Shown one piece after another: positions 25,745 to 33,900 of a stretch of 64,000 nt of DNA. The notes beneath the pieces are model-generated. The model was not told the origin of the DNA. It searched no databases and saw only the letters and a program-made list of their open reading frames with translations. The translations under genes and the position numbers were made by a program. How positions within the stretch are numbered: position 1 is the first letter of the stretch; the number at the start of each line of letters is the position of its first letter. Origin of the DNA: Blastococcus saxobsidens (GTDB lineage Bacteria; Actinomycetota; Actinomycetes; Mycobacteriales; Geodermatophilaceae); the NCBI RefSeq assembly GCF_002938435.1, contig NZ_POQT01000004.1:116970-180969 (forward strand). Reading direction: 5' to 3'.

Positions 25745-26298
25745 CCGCCTCCCACGTGGCCCTGCCGTTCCCACCGCCGCCGCGGGAGATCCGCCGGGCC
25801 TTCGAGCAGCTCCGGCAGGCCGAGGACGCCGGCCTCGAGCCCGCCGGCCTGCGGCTGCTGGACCGGCCCTGGGACCCGGCGACCTGCTCGGCTCATCTGC
25901 GCACCCGGCTGTGGCCGTGGCTGGACGACGTCGCCGCCTGGCTCAACCACAGCTACGGCTGGCAGACCACGCAGGCCATCCCCTCCTGCTGGCCCGCCCA
26001 TCCCCACCTCGTGCACGAACTCGCGGTCCTGGCCTGCCTGCGTGCCACCGCCGCCGACGCGGCGGCTCCGCACGCGCTGGAGGAGTGGCACCGCTACGCG
26101 CTGCCCGCCTTCCACGCCCGCCTGGCCGAGCGGCTCGGCATCGGTTGCCCACCCGGCCGGCACACCGACTGGCCCGCCCGCTCCTGGGCCGCCGAATACA
26201 CCAGCCCGCAGGCGACCGCGGCGCGTCGAGCGCTGTTCGACGGCGATCTCGGCGCCACCTCGACCGGCCACGCTCGCGAAGCGGCAGGAGGCCAGTGA
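25741..26298 (+). CDS. DUF4913-like conjugation-associated protein
   Basis: This 185-residue soluble protein contains WLDDVAAWLNHSYGWQT, CWPAHPHLVHELAVLACLR and WHRYALPAFHARL. These resemble the Trp-rich DUF4913 family found next to traG-like genes in actinobacterial elements. The function is unknown. The ATG overlaps the traG stop and its stop overlaps the next ATG. Confidence 0.6.
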   Translation: MTASHVALPFPPPPREIRRAFEQLRQAEDAGLEPAGLRLLDRPWDPATCSAHLRTRLWPWLDDVAAWLNHSYGWQTTQAIPSCWPAHPHLVHELAVLACLRATAADAAAPHALEEWHRYALPAFHARLAERLGIGCPPGRHTDWPARSWAAEYTSPQATAARRALFDGDLGATSTGHAREAAGGQ

Positions 26299-26846
26299 TG
26301 CCCAGCGCCTTCCCGTCCGACCGCGGCGACTGGGTGTCGCTGCTCGCCGGCGTGCGGATCAGCCGCGCCTGGATGGTCCGGCACACCCCCGACCTGCTGG
26401 CTGCCTGGTGCGACGCCGCGACCGCCGAGGGCCGTCGCGCGATCGCCACGCGCATCCTGCAGATCGCCGCCGACCTGGAGAGCGAACCAAGGCACGGCGA
26501 CGACGACGCAGCCACCGACCCGGTCTGGCGGCAGCTCGTGGCCCGCATCGACGCCCGCCTCGTTCGCGGCCCGGACTGGCTGCCGCTGGCCGCCGCGCTC
26601 GCCCGTGCCGCGACCGCCGGCTACGACGTCGCCGAGCGGCTGCCTGCGCTGGCCGCCGCCGCTCCGCTGCCCGACCGGCACCCGGCTCGCGAGCTGCACT
26701 GGCGGCTGCTCGACGACTGCGCCGCCGCCCTTCCGGCGCGCGGCGCCACCGACCACCGCTCCTCGACCACACACAGCCCGGTCGGTCCTCCACAGATGTC
26801 CCGCAACACCCCTGCGGCCAACCGCGGCGACGCAAGCCTCGACTGA
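26298..26846 (+). CDS. Helical protein related to relaxase repeats
   Basis: This 182-residue protein is unknown. Residues about 90-145 (WLPLAAALARAATAGYDVAE onward) look like the helical units in the 1,839-residue relaxase, for example its HWPVLADRLAAADRAGLDAA and AWPALVAAVTNGIRTGWSPA. This suggests a shared relaxosome-related fold. The tail is Ser/Thr/Pro-rich. Confidence 0.5.
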   Translation: MPSAFPSDRGDWVSLLAGVRISRAWMVRHTPDLLAAWCDAATAEGRRAIATRILQIAADLESEPRHGDDDAATDPVWRQLVARIDARLVRGPDWLPLAAALARAATAGYDVAERLPALAAAAPLPDRHPARELHWRLLDDCAAALPARGATDHRSSTTHSPVGPPQMSRNTPAANRGDASLD

Positions 26847-26873
26847 ACCAACCCGTGAGAAAGGACGTGCCTC

Positions 26874-27170
26874 ATGACCATCGACACGGTCAGCGACCCG
26901 CTCGGCTACGCCGCCTCCCTGCTCGACGCCGTCGGCGCCGACCGGGAGCAGGTACCTGCCGACATCGCCCTGGAGTGCCTCTACGCCGCAGAACTCCTCG
27001 AGCTCGCCGGCGGACGCACCCAACCGGTCCCACTGATCGACGGCGACCCCGCCGCCAGCATCCGCGCAGCGATGGGCGCACTCGGCCTCCTCGATGAGCG
27101 CACCTTCGCCAGCACACCTGTCCTCGACGCCGCGCGCGCCGCCCGCCACGCCCTGCGACGGCTGGGCTGA
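26874..27170 (+). CDS. Hypothetical protein, 98 residues
   Basis: It is helical, acidic and without membrane spans. GAGAAAGGACG lies 7-17 bases before the ATG, a fresh ribosome site after the overlapping operon. No family is recognised. It is followed 4 bases later by another unknown gene. Confidence 0.55.
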   Translation: MTIDTVSDPLGYAASLLDAVGADREQVPADIALECLYAAELLELAGGRTQPVPLIDGDPAASIRAAMGALGLLDERTFASTPVLDAARAARHALRRLG

Positions 27171-27173
27171 ACG

Positions 27174-28484
27174 GTGGTCACCACCCTGCGGCAGCTGCTC
27201 GACGAACTCACCGACCGAGCCGCTACCCGCCCCACGGCGGCGACCATCGAGGACGTCAGCGGAGCACTGACCCACCTGGGCCGAGCGCTGTCCGGACTGG
27301 CCGAGGACGGGCTCACCCCCGGCGACAGCCACCGGCAGCGCAACGTCACCGCGCTCGCGGCCGCCTGCACGACCGCCGGTCGGTTGTGGCCACCCAACGG
27401 CGGGCCGCTCACCGACCTCGCCGGCGCCGCCGCCGACCTCATCGGCCGCGACCGGTCCGTCATGGGCCGCTCCCACCGCTGGGCGGTCACCGTCGAGGTG
27501 GCCGAGGTCGCCGACCACTGCGCGCGGCTCGGTCGCCGCCTGCTGCCGGAGGCGGCAGCTCCGGAGCTGGACGTCGTCCGCCAGTTGGCCGCCACCATCG
27601 AGCGTGACGCGCAGGTTGATCCGCCGACCGCCGCCGGCTCGGTGGTGCTCGACCGTCTGGTTCCCGTGCCGGATCGGTCGTCCGGAGAGGTAACCGTCCT
27701 GGAAGCCGCCGCAGGCCTTCTGGCTGCGCTCGACCGTGCACAGCAAGCCGGCGACCTGACACTGCGGGACTTCCGGGCCGCCGTCGCCGCCGCCGAGCTC
27801 ACCAGTCGCTACGCCGCTGTGGCGGCGGGCATGACCGGAAGGGACGCGGGACCGCTGCTGGTCGCCGGGCTTGCCTGGCAACTTGCCGGTCGCGCCAGCA
27901 TGGTCTTCCACGACGGACGCCCAGGAGCGCCCGGCGACGGTGGAGGCGTCGTTGCGTCGTCGCAGGCGCTCGTCGGCGCCCTGCGCAACGAAGTTGGCGC
28001 GTCCGCCGACATTGGCGAGCAGCACGGCCAGAAGACGCCCGCGGACGTGGCAGCAACGGTCCAGCAGATCGCGAGCTGCCTGCCGGTCCTCGCCGATCGC
28101 CTCACCATGGCGGTCGAGCGCTGGTCCCGCACCGGCCAGCTGTTCGCGAACGCCCGAGACCTGCCACCGATGGAGGCCATGCCCGAGGATCGGATCCAGG
28201 CGGTGATCGCGGGACGACACGTGCGAGCCAGCGGCGACGACCTCGATCGCCTGCGGCAGGTCGTCGGTCGGGCCGCCGACCTGTCGACCGGTCGGGCCGA
28301 CTCGCTACACCGGGCAGTCGCGACGCAGCCGGTGGCGCAACGGCACCGGACCGACCGGCCCGACCGGGAAGCGAAGATGCCGGGCGACTCCGCGCGTCTG
28401 CTCAGTCGCGCCCACGTCGCCGACCGCGACAGCGTGAGGGCGCAACTGCTCCACGCGCCACGAGAGCTCCCACCCTCCCGATAG
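27174..28484 (+). CDS. Hypothetical helical protein, last gene of the transfer operon
   Basis: This 436-residue protein starts with GTG. It is almost all helix, Ala/Arg/Asp-rich, with no membrane span, no Cys cluster and a basic, Arg/Pro-rich last 60 residues. It may belong to the transfer set only by position. I do not recognise a domain. Confidence 0.55.
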   Translation: MVTTLRQLLDELTDRAATRPTAATIEDVSGALTHLGRALSGLAEDGLTPGDSHRQRNVTALAAACTTAGRLWPPNGGPLTDLAGAAADLIGRDRSVMGRSHRWAVTVEVAEVADHCARLGRRLLPEAAAPELDVVRQLAATIERDAQVDPPTAAGSVVLDRLVPVPDRSSGEVTVLEAAAGLLAALDRAQQAGDLTLRDFRAAVAAAELTSRYAAVAAGMTGRDAGPLLVAGLAWQLAGRASMVFHDGRPGAPGDGGGVVASSQALVGALRNEVGASADIGEQHGQKTPADVAATVQQIASCLPVLADRLTMAVERWSRTGQLFANARDLPPMEAMPEDRIQAVIAGRHVRASGDDLDRLRQVVGRAADLSTGRADSLHRAVATQPVAQRHRTDRPDREAKMPGDSARLLSRAHVADRDSVRAQLLHAPRELPPSR

Positions 28485-28590
28485 CCGGTCCCGTCTGGTG
28501 CTACCTCCCGCCGCGGGCGAAGAGGTCCCGTGACGACTCTCGAACGTTCTGCGCGCCGCCGCTAGGGTCGAGTGCCAGGAGGCGCATCGA

Positions 28591-29178
28591 GTGGCGAAGG
28601 AAACTGCACATCGGATCGGGTACGAGGGTCTGCACGAAATCAAGGAGTGGCTGGAGGCCACGACTAGGTTCGCGTTCTCGTACACGGTCTGGGACAGCGA
28701 GCCCATGTGTACCCGTGAATGTCCCGACGGAACCAAGAAGGCGCTCGATTTGGAAGGGAACACCGTGGGAGCGCCCTACGAGCGGCCCCGTCCGGTGAGC
28801 GTTGAGTGCAAGAAGTACACCACCGTCGGTGGGCAGGCGGAGGGCTACCGTGAATTCCTGGCCGTCGCGTACGCCAACACGGTGCACACGATCGACTCGA
28901 TGGGAGGTGACGCCGAGCGAGAGTTCCTGTGGGTGACGTACCACCCCTTCTCTCAGAACAAATGGAACAAGCTGTTGAGTGTGACGCACCTGCGCGGATG
29001 CGTTGAGGAGTACAGCAGCCTCCTCGGCGGAGCGGTGATAGACGATGACCTGTTGTCCAAGGTCGCACAACGGATTGGAGTCCTGGTGGTGCACCAGCGG
29101 CAGGTGAACCTCCGGCTGACTAAGGATGAGGCGGGGCTGGCGTTGTATCACCTGCGGAAAGAGGGGTACCGGGCATGA
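28591..29178 (+). CDS. Nuclease-like protein with a D...ExK motif
   Basis: This 195-residue protein starts with GTG, with AGGAGG ten bases upstream. It carries D53 (KALDLEG) and E72-x-K74 (VSVECKKY), the spacing and order of a PD-(D/E)xK nuclease core, in a setting similar to restriction enzymes. GC and codon use differ from the transfer genes before it. Its stop overlaps the start of the next gene (ATGA), so the two act as a pair. No named family is recognised. Confidence 0.6.
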   Translation: MAKETAHRIGYEGLHEIKEWLEATTRFAFSYTVWDSEPMCTRECPDGTKKALDLEGNTVGAPYERPRPVSVECKKYTTVGGQAEGYREFLAVAYANTVHTIDSMGGDAEREFLWVTYHPFSQNKWNKLLSVTHLRGCVEEYSSLLGGAVIDDDLLSKVAQRIGVLVVHQRQVNLRLTKDEAGLALYHLRKEGYRA

Positions 29179-30596
29179 GCACGTTCGTGGAGCAGATCTC
29201 AGCCGCGCTGGACACCTCGGATGCTCAGGAGGCGGGGCGCCGGGTGCATCAAGTCGTGGCGCAGGAATTGCGCAGCCTGGACCCGACTGTGACGACCGAT
29301 ATCACCGGCTACTTCAACCACTCGTACGTGCCCGATCTCGTCATGCAGTGGGGCAACGGACGGGAGGCGTTCGAGCGCCCCGTGTTCTTGCGGCACTCGT
29401 TGCGATCGGGCCGCGCATCCGGCGACCTGGCGGACTTCGACCGGAACGATCTCACGGCGTTCTACCTCTCGCTGGCCCTGGAAGAGCCGGAGGAGGAGAC
29501 CCAGCGAGTCCGCGCCCGTGCCAGAGAACACCGTGAGAGCCGGGTGCTGGTCACCACGGTGGCCGCACTCGACGACTTGACCCCGACCACGGCGGCTCCC
29601 GACCCGGTGCTTGGGCTGGTGAGGTCCAGCATCGTGCGTAGTGCGAAGGGCGCGATCCTCGGCTCCGACGTCGAGAACCTCGTTCTTCCCCGTGACCGGC
29701 GGATCACGCAGGCGGAGTTGGACGCGTTCTCCGGAACCGTTTCGTCGGTTTTCACCGAGGATGCGGTGCTCCGCATCAACCGCGTTTTCGGCATCGTCGA
29801 ACAAGCACTCGCGGACGAGCCGAGCCTCGAGGCGCTGTTGCTGTCAGGTCGGCTTAGCGAGACCGAGATCCGTGAGCTGGTGCCGTATCTCCTCAGCCTC
29901 GAAGGCGTGACCCGCGATCGTGACTTCTGGGTGGCCGTGGCGCAGTTGATCGACCTAGCCGAGATCGAGCGTATGTGGAACCGGTTCGCTGACCTCGACC
30001 TGACGCCGCTGGCTTCCGCGGCGAGCGGGCTGTGGCGCGCCAAGCGTGTACTGGTGAACGCGCGGTCCGAGGCGATCGACGACGAGGTGTTCGACCGCAC
30101 GCCCCGATGGTCCGTGACCGGCAACCTTCTGTCAGCAGAGGTTGGCAACTGGCGGCTGACGTTCGCCAACAAGGCCCAAAAGTTGAAGACCGCGAATCGC
30201 GGCCTCACGCCTGCGCGCTGGGACGATCTCCTGCCAAGTTTGCAGACATACACCGTGACGGCAGTGGACCTACGTGGCGTCACGACCAGAAGCCAGTACG
30301 GGGCGCAGGAATCGACGCAAGACATGAAGCAGCGCATCGCCGCGTTTATCGAGACCGCGGACGACTCGTTCCACCTGCCCTCCGTCACGGTCGCGACGGG
30401 CGTCGGTGACGAGCGGTCTGAGATCACCGCTGATTTCACGGAGATGATGCTCGACGCGCAGCCCGATACCGACCTGGCGACCCTCACGTACACTGCGCTC
30501 ACGATCCTGGGGTACCGCTATCCCACCGACGAAACAGACGTGACCGCACTGCTCGCGGGCACCCCGCTGTCGGAGGACGAGGCGGACGAGCTGTAG
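29175..30596 (+). CDS. Unknown partner of the nuclease-like protein
   Basis: This 473-residue soluble acidic protein is unknown. Near residue 40 it has YFNHSYVPDLVMQW and then RPVFLRHSL, which looks like a damaged PD-...-xxR version of the nuclease core seen in its partner. The middle is helical (SGRLSETEIRELVPYLLSLE). The C-terminal third carries WSVTGNLLSAEVGNWRLTFA. It could be a nuclease subunit or a target-recognition protein of a defence module; that is inference from the pair and location. Confidence 0.55.
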   Translation: MSTFVEQISAALDTSDAQEAGRRVHQVVAQELRSLDPTVTTDITGYFNHSYVPDLVMQWGNGREAFERPVFLRHSLRSGRASGDLADFDRNDLTAFYLSLALEEPEEETQRVRARAREHRESRVLVTTVAALDDLTPTTAAPDPVLGLVRSSIVRSAKGAILGSDVENLVLPRDRRITQAELDAFSGTVSSVFTEDAVLRINRVFGIVEQALADEPSLEALLLSGRLSETEIRELVPYLLSLEGVTRDRDFWVAVAQLIDLAEIERMWNRFADLDLTPLASAASGLWRAKRVLVNARSEAIDDEVFDRTPRWSVTGNLLSAEVGNWRLTFANKAQKLKTANRGLTPARWDDLLPSLQTYTVTAVDLRGVTTRSQYGAQESTQDMKQRIAAFIETADDSFHLPSVTVATGVGDERSEITADFTEMMLDAQPDTDLATLTYTALTILGYRYPTDETDVTALLAGTPLSEDEADEL

Positions 30597-30621
30597 GACA
30601 ACCCGAGCAGCATCCTCTCCA

Positions 30622-30660
30622 AGAGCCCCCACCGACACGAATAGTCGTCGCCAGGGCTCT
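30622..30660 (+). terminator. Hairpin after the nuclease-like pair
   Basis: AGAGCCC (30622-30628) pairs with GGGCTCT (30654-30660), and a CAAACTTT tract follows. It is 26 bases past the stop of the second gene. The rest of 30597-30927, between convergent genes, shows no gene and is lower in GC. Confidence 0.5.
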
Positions 30661-30927
30661 CAAACTTTGCGGTGAGTTCAGCGCGCTCCGTGATGTTTTG
30701 CTCGAGTCCTCAGCCGGAATGCTCAAGCCGAGGTACTTGATCGCCTGGGCGTGGCGAACGAGCATTGGACCGCACCGTGCAGAACAGGAGCGCAAGGCGA
30801 CGCTACGGACATGTGTGTGGGTGTGGGCGCCGAGGCAAGAACTGAACGGTCACGACATAAACACGCATTATCCGTCGCGTCAGTCTGCATTCTTTGGGAC
30901 GGTGCGGACAACACGTAAGAGGAACCG

Positions 30928-33900
30928 TCACCGAGAGGGATGCAGGTGAGGCGGATTGCCTCGCGCGCCCTGTCCTGTATGGGCCGTCCGGTGAAGATCT
31001 TCACTGGGGTGCCTTGAGCGGGACGCACGCTTCGGACCAGCCGTGCTTCTGCGAGGCGCCGAGGAATTCGAGTTGGCGTCGAGCACAGCCCTGTGGACGG
31101 TGCCGGGTGCCACGCCAAGTGCCTCGGTGACCCGATCGATGTGCGCCAGCCACCGGCTGGGTGGCAGGGCAACGATGATCGCGCCGGCCTCACGCAGTGC
31201 CGCATGGATGTCCGAGTCGCTCCTCTCACGCAAATCCAGCGTCACGCGGGCGTCGAGCAGGATGTCGGCGAGGCTGCGTGAGGAGTCGATGGCCGTCCGC
31301 AGTCCGTTGGCGCCGTCACGGTGCACGAGGTCGGCGGGATCGAGCCCCTCAGGAAGGTTGAGGCGGCGCGGTGCATCCCCACGGCTGGTGAGTTGCCAGA
31401 AGATGCGCTCAGCGGCCTGCTGACCGGCGGAATCGTTGTCGGTGGCCACGAGGATGCCGGGACCGTCGGTGCGGATGTAGCGGTCGAGGAGGTCTGCCTG
31501 CTGGTCGGTGACGGTGGTGCCGAGGGTGGCGACGCCGACCGTCTGCTCCCCGCCAGCCAGGGTGAGGGCAATCGCATCCAGCGGTCCCTCCACGAGAGCC
31601 GGAGTGGCTCCCGCCGCCAGGGCGGCTCGGGCCTCGTGGAGCCCGAAAAGGTGCTCGCCCTTGCAGTAGAGGTCGGTGCCCGGTGTGTTGAGGTACTTGG
31701 GTCCAGCGCGTCCGTCGTCGGCTGCGGTGGGGTTGCGGCGGGCGATGAAGCCGACGATCGCGCCGTCGACGTCATGGATGGCGAAGGTGAGCCGGTCGCG
31801 GAACCGGTCGATCAGCGCGCCGGTGCGGGCGCGCTGGCCGAGGCCGGCGGCGAGCAGCTCCTGGTCGGTGGCGCCGAGGCTACGCAGGTGATCCACGAGC
31901 GCAGTCCAGCAGCCGGGGGCGTATCCGAGGGTGAAGCGAGGATTGGCGGTGAGGTCGGTGCCCAGCCGGTCGCGCAGGTAGCTCGGCGCCCAGGAGTCGG
32001 GGTATTGGTCGGTTAAGAAGGCGGCGGTCTGGGTGTTGAGCTCGATGAGCCGATCGCGGGCGACGAGGGCAGTGGCCCAGAAGTGCTGCTCGAGCAGGTA
32101 GTCCGCGTCGTCGGAGGCCTCGACGGCACTGCTGAGGGTGAACGGGTCCGGCGTGAGGTACCGCGGCGGCGACGCCGGGGGAGGGGTGTCGTAGTCGGGG
32201 TCGAACGGAGCGTCCTCGTCGTCGGGTGGCACGTCCGCCGTGGCGGTTGCGGGGGCGGGCACGGGTGGCAGTAGGTGCGCGTCGTCGGGTGGCTGCAGAT
32301 CGTGCGGCAGCGGTTCGGGGTGCTGCGCGGGGGTTGGGTCGGTGAGGGCGGCGACCCGGAAGACCAGCGCTTCGGCCAGTCCGGTCACGTCGCCGGTCAC
32401 CGCGGGTGGCAGCCCGGCGAATGCGGCGGTGAGCAGGTCGGCGGGGGACCAGCCGGTGCGGATGCCGTTGGTGACCGCGGCGACCAGTGCCGGCCACGCG
32501 GGGTTGGCCAGCACGCGCGCGGCCTGCTCGTCGGGCAGCCGGCCCAGCAGGGTGGCGCACCAGTCCGGGCGCGGTCCGGCCGAGCCCGCCCCGGGCACGG
32601 TGGCCGGAGCGACGTGGGGCGACAGCCGCCACCACAGGGCCGCGGCGGGCAGGTCGTCGGGCAGTGGACGTTCTGCGGCGACGGCGGCGAGCATGCCGGC
32701 GGCATCGAGACCGGCGCGGTCGGCGGCGGCCAGCCGGTCGGCGAGGACCGGCCAGTGCTCGTCACGTCGGATATGAGGGTCGATGCCGTCGGCCAGCGCC
32801 GCCCACACCGAGCTGTCCCGGACGGGACCGGCGGCGGTCACCGCCTCGTCCAGTTGCGTCTGGGATCGGCGTTCCGCAGCCGGGAGCCGGGGCGGTCCGG
32901 TGGGGCGCCGGTCGCTGTCGGGAACGGCGAGTGCTGCGCGCCAGACGGCGAGGTCGGCCCGCAGTGCCTCGTGGTCCGGGCCCAGCAGGCGCTGAGCCCA
33001 GGTCGGTGCGGTGGCCGCGGTCATCTCGGTGGCGGTGGAGGTGACCCGTGCCGCGCAGGTAGTGACGTGATCGGCGCGGGCGGTCAGGTAGGGACCCCAC
33101 CGCGGATCGTCGGCCAAGGCCGCCGGGATGCCGGGCAGCCACGGCAGCGGGCCGCCGGGCCCGAACTCGGGCAGCCGGTGGTCGAGGACGGCAGCGGGGT
33201 CGTTCGCCGTCTCCAGTTCCCGCGCCCCCGCCGTCGTCCTCAGGACGGCGACTGGGTCGGCGCCGGTGAGCGCGAGCAGCGTCAGGTGCCCGCGCAGCGC
33301 CGGCCACGCCGGCGCGCTGGTCAGCCCGGGGTGGAGGCGCTCGGCGGCGTTCTCCAGTTCTTCTGCAGTCGCGGCATCCAGGCGGTGGTCGGCGGCGACC
33401 CGTAGCGCGTCGGCGTACCGCGTGGCGGCGGCGTGCAGCTGCTCGGCCGGGTCGGCCAGCGCCCGGCGAGCGCCGGCCGCGGAGGTCTGGGCGCCGTCGC
33501 GAGCCAGCATGCCGGCCAGCAGGTCGGTGGCGGTGGGCGGTGAGACGGCGGCGGGAGTGACGATGCTGTGCGGGTCGCCGTCGCCGACGGTGGCCAGGTA
33601 CAGGTGGTTGGCGGCGCGCCCACGGGAAAGCGCGACGTAGAGCAGCTGTCGCGACTCGCCGCCGGTGAGCACGGTGTGGCAGACGTCCGCGGTGACGCCC
33701 TGGGCGCCGTGCACCGTGGTCGCGTAACCGAGCTGCACGTGCTCGGCGACGTAGCCCGCCGGCAGGGTGAGCCGCCGTCCGGTGCCGGTGTGGACCACGT
33801 CGAGGGCGCCGTCGCCGCCGACGGCCTGGACGGTGAAGCGGTCACCGTTCTTCACCCACTCGGTGGCGGTGATCGGCAGCCGCCGGTTGTTGGAGCGGGT

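Noticed and set aside
26094..28220. A 708-codon open frame on the minus strand
   Set aside because: It is antisense to four genes of the transfer operon, with composition typical of a complementary-frame shadow.
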